Below, one piece after another: positions 44,821-55,748 of a stretch of 64,000 nt of DNA. A program made the position numbers and the translations under genes. Location of the stretch: NCBI GenBank assembly GCA_020881915.1, contig JAJFPB010000003.1:4774001-4838000 (forward strand), in the 5' to 3' direction. The notes under the pieces are model-generated. The model was not told the origin of the DNA. It was given only the letters and a program-made list of their open reading frames with translations, and did no database searches. The DNA comes from Paramyrothecium sp. XJ0827. Its lineage: Eukaryota; Ascomycota; Sordariomycetes; Hypocreales; Stachybotryaceae. Within the stretch, counting starts at the first letter, position 1. The number at the start of each line of letters is the position of its first letter.

Positions 44821-45940
44821 GGTTTCCTCTGTGAATCGAGCTGACGAGGATTTTGCGGAGTCGCCATTACAGACGTACGTACAGAGTCGGCTGTCCATTT
44901 ATGCAACCTGATGACAGCGCTTGGGCCATTTGATGACGCACGTGTCCAGTGGCCATGTTTCGCCCTAGGTGCAACCTTGCAATGCTAAGGTTCCTCGCTA
45001 AGTCAAGAGAGGCTTAACGCAAGCCGGCCAACGCGAACAGTGGCCGAGGCACACACCAGCACTACCGAGTCAAAATGACCTGGCTATCAGGAAGCCGGCG
45101 AGGGGAAATTGCTGTTCTGTTGTGCCAAACGTAAGAGGCCACTAAATACAACCATCTATACATCTTGCTAGGTCTGCAAAGATCATACTTGACTTTCTTT
45201 ACGGATAGACAGCTCCGCATAGTGTGCTCAGGAGAGCCCATGTATGTTGGAGATGAATACTGGAGTAATCTGAAAGACATTCCATTATCCTGTCTTGCCC
45301 GCGACCAACCGCAGGCGATGCTTGAAGCGGACACCAAGAAGAAGGGACCAATTGACGGCTTCACCAGCCGCAGGCCAAGGAATATGTGGACCTTACACTT
45401 GCATAGATTCTGTGGGCCAGAAATTAAAGTAAGGTGCATCTAACCATAAGAATATATGGGATTTCGGAACGGCAGAACAGTATGTACTTGACAGCCGCTT
45501 GCTTAGACGGGTTTGCAGCTTCATCCGTTCCGCCATGCTCATGATCCCTGTCCAATCCTCTTCCGCAGTCCAAGCATGTCTTTATACTTGTATAAAGGGC
45601 AAGTTATTCGCGCCGCCACTGATGACGCGCCAGATCGGTTGTGTTGGGACGAATTGGGACGGGCTATCGTCCAGATGTCAGCAGGCTGCATTAGTGGTCG
45701 GGCCGTTCTGGGAGAGCTACACCTCGGAGATAAGAAGTCGAGGATGCAATGTCATGATGCTGCGATATTTAGGGCTGGTGGATGGCTGTGAACTGGAGGT
45801 TCACAATATAAAAGCTGAAAATCTGTCGTGATGGGGTATTGGATCACCCAATTTATTCCACCATTCAATTAACATCATAATTCAAAAGAAGAAGAAGAAG
45901 AAGAAGAAGAAGAAGAAGCAGACGAGCTTGATAAATTACA
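44821..45940. other. Intergenic, divergent promoters
   Basis: About 1.1 kb upstream of both the bZIP gene and the SDR gene. Frames at 45165-45443 and 45499-45831 lack domain, signal or splice support. An AAG microsatellite lies at its right end. Confidence 0.4.
45886..45918 (+). repeat. (AAG)n microsatellite, about 11 units
   Basis: An uninterrupted AAG run lies 22 bp before the SDR start codon, so within its presumed leader. Length changes there could affect expression. Confidence 0.8.
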
Positions 45941-46927
45941 ATGACTACTCGATACGTTGCCGTGCACCAAAATCTTGCTGGACCAGGCGACAAACGTCCA
46001 ACAGCCAGTCAAGTCATCGACGACTATGGCTTGGAACGCAAGTTGTCCGGTAAAGTGGCTCTCATCACGGGTTGCTCGTCTGGTATTGGTGTCGAGACAG
46101 CGAAAGCTCTATATCGCACCGGCCTCACTATCTATGCCACGGCTCGAGATGTCGACAAGGCCAAAGCAGCACTCAGCGACTTGACTGACACCGCTCGTGT
46201 TCATTTTCTCCATCTCGATTTAGGCTCTCTGGATTCAGTCCGTGCTTGCGCAGCCGAGTTCAAGTCTCGAAGCTCCCAGCTCAACATCCTCATCGAAAAT
46301 GCTGGTGTCATGGCTTGTCCCGAGAGCCGCACGGTAGACGGATTCGAAACTCAATTTGGCACCAACCACTTGGGCCACTTCTTACTTTTTCAACTATTGC
46401 AGGATACCTTGTTGCAGTCGTCTAAGCCTGAATTTCAATCACGAGTCGTGGTACTTTCTTCCTGTGCTCATCAGAATGGCTCGGTACACTTTGACAATAT
46501 CACATTGGAAGGCCAGTATGAGCCTTGGAAGGCGTATGGACAAAGCAAGACGGCGAACATTTGGATGGCTCGTGAGATTGAGAAACGTTTCGGCGGCAGT
46601 GGCCTACATGCATGGGCAGTCCACCCTGGCTCTATCGCAACAGAGCTGCAGCGCCATGTCGATGAAGCTCTAAGGCAATCATGGGAAAACGACAAGGAAC
46701 GTATGAAGTACTGGAAGAGTATTCCGCAAGGAGCTGCTACGTCTGTTCTGGCGGCCGTTGCACCCGATTTGGAGGGAAAAGGGGGGAAATATCTGGAGAA
46801 TACGCAGGTTGCTCAAGCCCCAGCCAGGGGTACGGAGGGATACGCTGATTGGGCTTATGATGAGCAAGGACCATCGAAGTTGTGGGAGCTGAGCGTCAAG
46901 CTTGTGGAAGAAGTAAAGAAAGCGTAG
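45941..46927 (+). CDS. Short-chain dehydrogenase/reductase (retinol dehydrogenase/WWOX-like subgroup)
   Basis: One exon encodes 328 aa. The Rossmann motif TGCSSGIG lies at 43-50; later come LDLGSLDSV, IENAGVMACP (an NNAG variant with Glu), FGTNHLGHF, VVLSSCAHQNG and the catalytic YGQSKTAN. The C-terminal half resembles fungal SDRs with a longer substrate-binding part (HPGSIATELQRHV, SIPQGAATSVLAA). It oxidises or reduces a small lipid-like or aromatic substrate with NAD(P); the substrate is unknown. No intron, no signal peptide, no damage. It borders the degraded alcohol dehydrogenase region. Confidence 0.88.
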   Translation: MTTRYVAVHQNLAGPGDKRPTASQVIDDYGLERKLSGKVALITGCSSGIGVETAKALYRTGLTIYATARDVDKAKAALSDLTDTARVHFLHLDLGSLDSVRACAAEFKSRSSQLNILIENAGVMACPESRTVDGFETQFGTNHLGHFLLFQLLQDTLLQSSKPEFQSRVVVLSSCAHQNGSVHFDNITLEGQYEPWKAYGQSKTANIWMAREIEKRFGGSGLHAWAVHPGSIATELQRHVDEALRQSWENDKERMKYWKSIPQGAATSVLAAVAPDLEGKGGKYLENTQVAQAPARGTEGYADWAYDEQGPSKLWELSVKLVEEVKKA

Positions 46928-47273
46928 AGAAAGCATAGAAACCCATCCACGGATAAGGGCAACCATAAGCTTCAATCTAGATGTCTCTCCTTCTGGTCAA
47001 GTCAGCAAAGTTGGTATTTACAAATCCCGGCTCGAGGTATGATTTTCACCTGCTGTACAGGACCACAAAGACAGGGAGCATGATGCAATTGTGGAAGGAT
47101 GCTTCGAGGTCCCATAATGAGAATTATTTCCAGTCCTGACGGATGGTGAAGACTACGGTGGTGACCAGAACAATCCATACAATCCATTTATTGATAGTAA
47201 ATGGCAGTATCTTCGGCGACTCCTTGTGGGTGTAATGCCTGCCTGCTCAGGAGAGGTCCTACATGTAGAAAGG
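46928..47273. other. Intergenic
   Basis: The 3' region of the SDR gene up to the end of the alcohol dehydrogenase relic. No gene was seen. Confidence 0.4.
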
Positions 47274-47443
47274 TTACAATGGAAAGTGAATGAATACTTT
47301 GGTCTCCTCCGTCCGGTTGAATCTACCGTAGTATTCGGGCGCCTTCTCAATCGATATCGATTCTGAATGGATGAAATTTGGCGATGCAATTCCACTTGCA
47401 ATCAAACGCACGAGTTCGGGCAATGCCGCTCCATAGAACAGCG
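47274..47443 (-). pseudogene. C-terminal relic of a zinc-type alcohol dehydrogenase
   Basis: One minus-strand frame reads LPELVRLIASGIASPNFIHS, then ESISIEKAPEYYGRFNRTEE and TKVFIHFPL before a TAA at 47274. The pattern LIxSGxAxPxF..IxIExAPEYYxRF..xExKVxIxF is the C-terminus of medium-chain zinc alcohol dehydrogenases of the formaldehyde-dehydrogenase-like group. No cofactor or zinc-binding part is readable upstream, so the gene is truncated. Assignment is by remembered pattern. Confidence 0.5.
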
Positions 47444-49597
47444 CGCATAGTTGCGTTTAGAGCCATTGTTGTTGGTTTAGTTTGGAGAAGATCGATGGGA
47501 TGACCGTCGATGAATGAAAAAAGGGCGTTGGACGGACATACTGGTGATAGGTTCTACTACACTTATACCCAAATACCATGGCGTCTCCACTCGTGCGTAT
47601 TCGGTACACAGCTTGGGAGTGGTATCAATGGCAACGGCGCAATTTTGGAGTTCAGGATTGAACGCAGTCACAATGCAACGAACTAGCAAGAATTAAACTT
47701 GGAAGAGCATGAACCATGCTCCTCACACCCGGTACTAACGCGCTGCCCGAGGGATGTGCCATGGAAGGAATAATCATGATTCACCCTCTCCCAATTGAAC
47801 TTTGCGTATGCTCTGTGGCTCAGCTGTAATTCTGTGGAGAGCAACTTGACGCAAGCCAATCCGCTGTACAGGCCCCAACAAAGTCAATGCAGGTTGCTGA
47901 CAACCATCCAAACCGTCTCGATGATCATTAAACGGCATGTCAATCATTACGCAAAGTCGGTTAGAAGTAGAAAACCCCTACCCTAAAGTCTATAGTTTCC
48001 GTATCCTTAGGACCGGACCGTTACATTAAAAGGTAGGCTTAAGGTAGATAGAGGTACTAAGTTGCCAAGCCCTCCATATCATGACCGCTATGGCGCGGTC
48101 CCGCACGCTTACCTGTTCCAAGACATGCGTCCTGAGCAGCTAAAACCACAGGTCGTTTTAAACCGGAAGAGGACACGCCCTCCACGCCCTCCCGCTTGGT
48201 CGTGTTGGCCCTCAGGGAGCCCATGGCCCACCCCCTTCCGCAAGGGATGTAGCATCCCGAAAACACGCCCTCACCCTAATCGGATGTTTCTTTGGGAGGT
48301 TTCTGTACTGCGGAGTGCTCAAGTATCATAGTCGAACCGCTTGCGGTAAATGATAGTCGATTGTCAGGCATTTGCATTAGTCTCGTCTTGGTCTTTGTAT
48401 TATCGTCGACGACAACGGCACCAGGAAGAGCGAAAGCCATTACCACCTGAATGCATCCAAATCTGAGTTTTCCTCCTACAGCATATCTCCTTTGAGCCCT
48501 TCGTGAAGGTGGAGCTCGGCTTGTCAGCACGGCCAGCACCGTCGATGTGTGTTATTAGGGTGTCATCTAGGGTGCGAGTAGCCGAGTGCCTGACATGACT
48601 GTCCGTATTCAGCAGGATCTTAACTGCAACGTTACGCTACTAGATTGTCAAGGGGTTTCATAATTCCCGCCATCTCCTTCGAACTCGACAAAGGCCAGCA
48701 TATCGTTCAAGGATGGGTTCCAGCCTTCGCCCATTGTCGCCTGTTCTACGTGGCCTGGGAAGAGGGCACCGACAACTGTGACTCTATTATACTCCTCGCT
48801 AAGAGGCGAAAGGAATTGACGTGCCTCAAGCACTCGACTTGGGACAGCAGTGCAGGTGTGTCGACAAGCTATACCATAGTACGGGAAGGATGCGAACCCC
48901 GTATCTTCCGACCATGCCATTCTTTTTGAAACCGGGGCATGGCCGCGCAGATTATTTCACCTTGCACAAGTGATTGTGATTTACACGACTGCGCGTCGAG
49001 ACATAGCGGGGGCATGTTGTGTCAGGTGGAGTTTGATAACGGATAATTACAGCCATACATCGATTGGTCCCTCGAGTGCGTCATTTCGCTGGTCAAGTCG
49101 TACTACACCTGATGTAACTTGCTAGGGTGGAACAGAGATGCAGTGACTATTACAGCTCGACAAGAGGCGGGCATGACGACACTGTGTGTCGGCCAAATGG
49201 ATGCTGTTCTCGAATCTGGTGCTAACCTCAGGAGGCTCCTTACATCTTCCACTCCATTGTCAGCGCAGGTGCCCAGGCGAACTCGCTGGAAATCTGCCTC
49301 CTCGTCGCATGACGTCTCCGTCCATGCATTACCCCGCTTCCCTATATATGAACGGATTTTGTCTTCCGATGTCTCGGCATAGCCCTCGGTTCAAAGAAGT
49401 ATGCAACCACATTGCCCCCTATTCCACCTTTGCCACCGGACGCGATACATCTCATTTATGTCCTGAAGTTGGAATGTCGACCTCGAAAGAGCAGGAGAGT
49501 ATGCTCAAACTCGTACCCTGGCAGCTCCCGCTCAGGCAGTCTTGTGAGCTTTCATCTCGACATTGCGAACAGCATTGGATGTGTGGTACAGCTCGAG
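47444..49597. other. Intergenic or degraded region, 2.1 kb
   Basis: No intact gene. A minus-strand frame at 48648-48920 (VTVVGALFPGHVEQATMGEG and similar) and a plus-strand frame at 49119-49382 read somewhat like protein but have no recognisable domain, start context or splice partner. They may be further gene remains. A GC-rich stretch lies at about 48170-48250. Confidence 0.35.
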
Positions 49598-50076
49598 TCA
49601 AGGCCCAACCGCCCTGTGCAGCACCCAGCGTCTACACCACCATGGCAGCACGGTGCCAAGATAATAGCGAACAGGGGTGCGCGTCGGGACGCCGAAGACA
49701 TAGTCGAGCTCCTTATGGGTCTTTTGTTTTGGCTCAGGGATGAAGCAGCAGGTGGGGGTAAGGACAACAAGGGTCATGCCCGCGTAAAGATCGAAGGATC
49801 TGGTGGTCATGAGGGCGATAAGCATGCGAGGAAATGTCAGGGAGAGGACCGATGAGCTGTCAATGGTCTTGAAGCCAGGAATGCTCTGAGATGATGCATA
49901 CGGCTCCCCAGAAATTGCTTGTAGCGACCTAGGGAGCGATTGGGTGAGATCAATGGGGCCACTAACAGCCCAGGCCATGCCGATCTCACGATGACTGCGG
50001 ATATCGTTTGCCTGAAGTCCCAAATCGGATGAGGCAAGATAATATTCCTCAGAGCTAAGATTTCACTACTGTACAT
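49598..50076 (-). pseudogene. C-terminal relic of an MFS sugar transporter
   Basis: Readable pieces on the minus strand are MYSSEILAL, HREIGMAWA, ATSNFWGA, LSLTFPRMLIALMTTRSFDLY, CCFIPEPKQKTHKELDYVFG and VPTRTPVRYYLGTVLPWW. The order and wording match the last two transmembrane helices and tail of fungal sugar porters (xYSxExxxLxHREIGMxxA..FPRML..VPETKQKTLEELDYVF). Between the first two pieces lies an intron-like segment with a good acceptor but GA instead of GT at the donor. The joint before LSLTFPRML also fails to close in frame. Everything upstream of 50076 is gone. Confidence 0.65.
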
Positions 50077-50420
50077 GAAGGCTGATCAAGGTTAGGGTAG
50101 CAAGCAAGTGACAGATGGGACTGCATTTGACGTCATGTACGATACCTACAACTAGCAACGCATAATATTCTCATTATCTTTCAAAGCTGGGTATGCAACC
50201 GGGCTTCCTCCGGACGAGCAGAAGGCCGCAATAAGCACGTGAACCCGCCTTGGAGCCATTTAACACAGGAATGATAGTAGGTCTTTTATCGTGTTTACCC
50301 AGTAGTGTTTCATAGAAGCCATAAGCTCTAATCAACATCTTATAAAGCAGCTAATAATAGCCTTTTATATTTCTACCTACGTACCATTCGGTATTCTGTT
50401 ATAGTAAAAGCTATATAGCC
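50077..50420. other. AT-rich intergenic
   Basis: An AT-rich stretch (about 50280-50410) with words such as TAATAATAG and CTATATAG, similar in style to 35.1 kb. It may be a mutated repeat. No gene. Confidence 0.35.
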
Positions 50421-51347
50421 TTAAGCAAGATTCTGCTTAAAGAAAGAAGTGAAACGATCGAAAGGAATCAACTCCACTCGATCATACAGGTCGGTATGGC
50501 CAGCGCTGGGGATAAGGAGCATTTCCTTTGGCTCGCCGGCCAACCTATAGGCGTCTTCGGTAAACTCCAGCGAATGGGCCTGATCCCCGGCAACGAAGAG
50601 CATGGGCGGGGCGAAGAATTCCAGTTGGATGGGATCTGTCTGGTTGTTGATCTCGAGCACGGTGCCACCAGTATAGGCTATCTCGCCGCCTTCCGCTTCA
50701 ACCCAACGCTGAGCGGCGGCTGCTGCGAGGGCCTCATGGCGCTGTTCCAAGCTAATTCCGTTGCGAAGGCCATGGCGGTTGACTGCGCCCATATCATACA
50801 TGCTTGACGTGGCAACCGCGCGGATGCGCGGATCAATTTTAGCAGCGCTGATAACGAAAGAGCCACTCCCGCAGATGCCCAGGGCGCCGATGCGTTCTCG
50901 GTCGACGAGGGAGGCTTGTGTGGTGCCAAGGTAGTCGACGGCGGCGCTGAATGCGTCGGCGTAAAAGTCAGGGGATACGGAGTTACGCACAGCGCCCTCG
51001 CTGCCGCCCCAGAATGGCAGGTCGAGAGAAACGGTCACAAATCCCTGCTCCGCTAGCTTGGTGGCGTAGAGATTTGCAGCCTGCTCCTTAACGGCACCCA
51101 TGGGATGACCAACGACAATAGCAGGAGCACCTCCGGCACCGTCTCCGCGTCTGGTAGCATTGTTACGGATGAAAAGATTGCCCGCAACCTCTGAACCGTA
51201 CAGAGTAGTGAACGTAATCGGTCGGACGGACACCAAGTCGCTGGTATAGAAGTTGTCAGCGCCGTAGGAGAGGTTCTGGGCTGTGGCAAAACCCGTCAAG
51301 GACAAAGTCATGCCCACCAACAGGGTGCTTCCAGGAAGGAACCGCAT
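50421..51347 (-). CDS. Secreted alpha/beta hydrolase, dienelactone-hydrolase-like
   Basis: One exon encodes 308 aa. A signal peptide (MRFLPGSTLLVGMTLSLTGF, ATAQ) is followed by the mature domain. Features of the fold are GHPMGAVKEQAANLYA (oxyanion region), LDLPFWGGSEG, the nucleophile elbow GALGICGSGSF with Cys rather than Ser, FVAGDQAHS for the acid, and SAGHTDLYDR for the catalytic His. A Cys nucleophile in GxCxG is the rule for dienelactone hydrolases and is seen in the YcjY-like family. The substrate is unknown; the secreted location suggests breakdown of plant- or environment-derived compounds. Complete. Confidence 0.82.
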   Translation of the reverse strand: MRFLPGSTLLVGMTLSLTGFATAQNLSYGADNFYTSDLVSVRPITFTTLYGSEVAGNLFIRNNATRRGDGAGGAPAIVVGHPMGAVKEQAANLYATKLAEQGFVTVSLDLPFWGGSEGAVRNSVSPDFYADAFSAAVDYLGTTQASLVDRERIGALGICGSGSFVISAAKIDPRIRAVATSSMYDMGAVNRHGLRNGISLEQRHEALAAAAAQRWVEAEGGEIAYTGGTVLEINNQTDPIQLEFFAPPMLFVAGDQAHSLEFTEDAYRLAGEPKEMLLIPSAGHTDLYDRVELIPFDRFTSFFKQNLA

Positions 51348-52711
51348 TTTTGATCGTTGTTTGGGTAGTGGGAGGAAACGAAGACTGAATTGGTGGCTAT
51401 TGAGTCTGGGGTTGGTTTGCCCAAGGATGGAGGAGACTCGTTTGTCTTATATCGTGCATGGTGGATTGTAACTCCAGGGAGAGCATGATGACTGAAGGAT
51501 GTAGCAAAGGCTAATTTCGGGCTCTTCCCGTGGCTGACGACAGCAAGAAGCTGTCCTACCGCATCGACTTGGAAAATTCGTTCCAGGTGGGACTTCCTAC
51601 AACTCCTTAGCACCACCAAATATAGTAATAATGAAACGATTTTATTGGTCAATTCATCCGGTTGCTACGGTCCCATCTGAACCAATTTATCGAGTCGATA
51701 CGGTGTTTGATGTCGCATGATGAATGACAATTGGTATTGCCAAGCCAGGTTCTATGGTAGGGTATGATATGATACGAGCCGTAACCTCGCAAATTACCAT
51801 CTCCAAAGTGCTTCGCCTCTGTCTTGGCAAGATGACGCGTAATCATTCTTTGGCCGACGGTGACGCGAGTGATCACAGCGCTGTTATACTGTAGACCTTG
51901 TTGATGTTGAAGGTGCCGAAGTGTTGTTGTCTGCCGAGGATTGACGCCCACGGGCTTGTCATCAGCTTGCATTAGTGCCGATACATTTATCCCGCAGGAC
52001 TGGTCATCAGTTTGCACTAGTGCCGATAGATTGACCCACCGGGACTGGTCGGTCATCAGTTTGCATGAGTGCTGATAGATTTACCCGCAGGGTCATCAGT
52101 TTGCACAGGGGTTGAGCTTGGATCAGGAGACAGCTTCCTGATGTCTCAATAGTAGCGAATTTTGAATTCAATTTACTTCCGAATGCTATTGAATTTTGCA
52201 ACAGCTCGAATGGTCTGTGACATTTCTTTCAGCTTAAGTTTTCCCCGACTTCTTGACTAAACGGTTAGTGAAGGCTAGGCTGGGCTGCTTCTCCCACCTG
52301 ATTAGAATAGTCTTCCATCATTGCCATGATTATTTCATAATCGGTCTCTCGCAACGAAAATTCTCAATGGAAATAAGAATGACGACCGGAGAGGAGGCAT
52401 ATAACTTTTGGGGTTCCCATCTTGCTTCAAGTTGCGCCACCCCACAATCACTCTCTTTTGAACCTCGTGACTATGATTGAGGGCATCCGGAGATCTACAT
52501 TGACTGGGCCTTGGGGGCTCTCCCTCAATGAGAAGGGTGTTTTGATACACATCAGATCTTTCAGGGTGTCAATATCACATGGGTTATTCGTCGTGATGGA
52601 GCAAAGCAGAAGGACACGCAAACTTGCGCTCCTTTGACCCTGCTTCTGATTAGATATTGATATCAATGGTCAAATCCTCCATTACTTTGACATAAATCTT
52701 GTCTAGTAACT
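51348..52711. other. Intergenic with an imperfect tandem repeat
   Basis: 1.4 kb between two minus-strand genes. It holds the minisatellite at 51958-52107. Frames on either strand are not convincing; one at 51649-52056 is only the repeat read as protein. Confidence 0.45.
51958..52107. repeat. Imperfect tandem repeat, 40-49 bp unit, about 3.3 copies
   Basis: The core GTCATCAGYTTGCA starts at 51958, 52003, 52052 and 92 bp-spaced 52092, each time followed (in the first three) by TWAGTGCYGATA or TGAGTGCTGATAGA and a CCCRCNGG-type link. The units differ by substitutions and small indels, so this is an old minisatellite. Confidence 0.75.
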
Positions 52712-54363
52712 CTATTTCTTATTTGACACGTCTAAAAACGAATAGTTAGTATCAGCCTGTTCCGGAACCGGGCCCCTTGATATTGATTTGGAACTTACTG
52801 AATTGGAAGTGGATAATGTCACCATCTTGGACAACCTAGAAAGCTATAGATTAGCGTCTGCAAGCTCAGGGGAAATCCGAATCCCTACATAGGTCTTTCC
52901 CTCTTGCCTGTATTTGCCAGCAGCTTTGATTAGAGCCATCGACTTGTTCCCATCACAAAGATCGTGGAAATCCTGGTAAGCGACGACTTCCGCCTTTATG
53001 AAGCCCCTCTCGAAATCACCGTGGATAGCCCCAGCTGCTTGTGGTGCTAAACACCCCCTTGGGATGGTCCAGCATCTAATTTCCTTCTCGCCAGCTATGC
53101 ACGAGTTAGCGCGAAACGTTTCCGAGGCTGGCGGAATAGAAAACCTGTAAAGTAGTATTGCAAGCCAAGCTTGGTGAATCCTTCAGTGACCATCTTGCTC
53201 AATTTTGACTTGACTTTGCTCTCCTTGAGAAACTCGGCCTGTGCAGTTGGATCGTCTTTCATACTGTGAAGCTTCTCTTCAAACTCAATAGAGAAGGGAA
53301 TAATATCTTGCGGAACACCTCCATGTTCAATGACCCATTTGGCGATAAGCGGCAGGTACTTGCTCTTCTGCCTGAGATAATCCTTCATTGACAAGTTGAC
53401 AAGGTAGATGGTTGGCTTGGTGGTAATTAGCCTCATCTTCTCGTTGATGAGTGCAATCTCGGCCGGTGTCCAGGTGCCATCTCTGACTGGTTGGTCCTTT
53501 TCTAACATCTGATTCAGGATTGTCAGTACGAATATGGCTAGTACCAGGGGACTGGGGAGTTTGGGGGCTCACTGCTCGGATCTTTGTCGTTGTCTCAGTG
53601 AAGAGAGGTAGCATCTTATATTTGCCACCTGCCTTCTTGACGATTACGTCCTCGGCAATAATCGTCTTCTGCAGAATATCTACATAAAAATTAGCCGGTA
53701 TCAAGTCGATGGAAAGGCAAAACGAACCGAGATCTTTCTTGCAAAGTTCGCTCTGAATGGTGTCTGGAGATGAGCAGGTTAGTCTCGTCAATCGAGGGGA
53801 CCTGGACGAACTGACTCAAATCTCGAACCGGGTCGATGGAGTCATCGACATGCAAGACTTCGTGGTTATCGAATGCTCTATCATACCGTTAGGGTCAGTG
53901 CGGGGCGAGGCAGTTTTGCATGGATGTCGTACCTGACAACATGAAACATGCCGTCAACGGCCTGAATATGAGATAGGAAAGCATTTCCAAGTCCTTCTCC
54001 CTTGGAAGCACCCTTGATCAGGCCGGCAATGTCCGTGACCTGAAGATATGCTGGGTACATGGACGGCGGCCTCCAAAGGTCACAGAGGAAGTCCTAAGCA
54101 AATAGCTTAGTTATTCAGCGTATAAAAATGCTTCGGAATGTTTCACTTACATATCGAGCGTCGGGGACGGCACATCTTGCCTCATTGGGCTCAATCGTAC
54201 AGAAAGGGTAGTTCTCCGCAGCGGCGCTCTGCTCAGTCAAGAGATTGAACAGGCTTGACTTTCCCACATTAGGGAGACCAACGCAACCCATTTTCAGGTT
54301 CTTGCTAACCCTTCCAAACGCAACCACATTGTCCTTGACAACTTCAATCTTCTTAGGGGCCAT
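52712..54363 (-). CDS. Obg-like ATPase, YchF/OLA1 family
   Basis: Nine exons encode 401 aa: 54363-54151, 54093-53933, 53877-53816, 53763-53728, 53679-53573, 53508-53145, 53094-52889, 52835-52799, 52731-52712. All eight introns close in phase. The G domain has Walker [10 protein letters not shown] (29-37), switch-type [18 protein letters not shown], and NLSMKD in the base-specificity position; YchF proteins prefer ATP to GTP. The C-terminal TGS domain reads [32 protein letters not shown] and [15 protein letters not shown]. Members bind ribosomes and act in translation and stress control. The ends of exons 4, 8 and 9 are very short (36, 37 and 20 nt). The protein appears complete. Confidence 0.93.
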
Positions 54364-55124
54364 CGTAACTTCAATAGTCGACAATAGTCGAGGAATGGAG
54401 AACTTGATCTCAGGAAGGTGAAAGGAGGAGAATCTTCAGACGCTGCGCTATATAATATCACCACAGTATCCTCTTGCAGACTTTTCATAATATGGCCTGA
54501 CATTTATGGGGTAACTTGCAGGGTATGTCCCTGAGGATGACCAATCGCACATGATGCAAGCTGCTGGGTCAGTCAGGGTGCATGCCGTGTCAAGGCATGT
54601 CATGAAAGACTCTCTTGCCTCAATTGCCGGCTTTTGAGGAGTCGTAAGTCGCGCTGGCGAATGTAGGCATTCCAGCTGATTGAAAACTTGGTGGCGATGG
54701 TACCCGCAGAGAGAAACATCACACTGAAGTCGATTTCTGCTTCTAGAACTAAACCTTTAGTGGGGCGGCCCTAGTTGTAGTTGAGCAGCGTAACTAAATT
54801 ATTCTTACTCTGTACAGCTGATTCGAGTGGGAGAATTGTACTTGATAATATCATTTTATCAACATAGCATTAAGTGGATATACATTAGACCACCTTAACC
54901 TCAAATACTTCAGCTCACGCTTTTAATTCGGATCGCCAATGCCGGGCAGAAGGCTTCTGGCACAGTCATAGTGATCACACTGCTCACTCAACTCTCCTAA
55001 TGCTCAGCTCTCTTAGGCTCCAGGCCCATATGAAGATCCCTCATTAAGATTTGGTAGGAGCCATTGAAATTGTGGTTCGAAGCATTGTTCTTGGCATTCA
55101 TCATGGAGGCAAAGAAGGCTATGT
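54364..55124. other. Intergenic, OLA1 upstream region
   Basis: The left part is the OLA1 promoter. No feature was recognised in the rest. Confidence 0.45.
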
Positions 55125-55480
55125 TTAGAAGCCATCCGGAAACAAGTGAATGACATCAGAGAGAGTACCAACAAATTTCAGACCAGGGATAGGGCCGATG
55201 TTCGGTATGGTTAATTTAGTAAGCGGCACGTCAACGTTTCTGTCAATACCGTCGCAAGTGGGCTTAAATGTGGTGTTGTTGGAGCTCTTATCACTCTTGC
55301 CAACCAGGCTCTGTAAGAGATGGATGGTAAAGGCCATGAGCTGGTGGCAGTAGCGGTTATGAAGATCGTCTTGAGAATAAATGTGCCCGAGGGGCTAAGA
55401 ACAAAACTTAGAAGACTTTGGAACCTATTAAAAATGCCAGGGAGAAAAGGAAGGCTGGGCTGATGGGGGATGAAAAGCAA
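55125..55480 (-). CDS. Possible small gene, doubtful
   Basis: A minus-strand frame from 55337 (MAFTIHLLQSLVGKSDKS..) ending at 55125 reads like protein (VDVPLTKLTIPNIGPIPGLK) and could be joined to an upstream exon starting MLFIPHQPSLPFLPGIF at 55480. The join is not determined and no domain is recognised. It may be chance. Confidence 0.2.
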
Positions 55481-55748
55481 AATAATGAGACTGAGCTGTA
55501 GTATTACTAGCTGACCACCGTGAAATATCTTACCTCTCCTTCTGCTCTATTTGAGGCTCTGGGAATTAGACATCCTTGCGGAATCATTTTGATTGTATTT
55601 GTATCCTCATTTGGGATTCTCAAACCCGCGAAATCTTAATACAGTTCTCAATCACCGTTCCCTGGTAAGTGTGGCATATGTATTAAGTTGGTTATCAGAG
55701 TCATTAATATACTATCATATTACACCAGCTTTGATGCATGACCTAAAA
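55481..55748. other. Intergenic
   Basis: The short gap before the stop codon of the glucanase-like gene. Nothing was recognised. Confidence 0.4.

Noticed and set aside
48870..48920. B-box-like GGGGTTCGCATCC on the minus strand (possible tRNA)
   Set aside because: No pairing T-stem, A-box or acceptor stem is found at the right distance.
49119..49855. Overlapping plus-strand frames, up to 185 codons
   Set aside because: The right part is antisense to the MFS relic; the left part has no recognisable domain.
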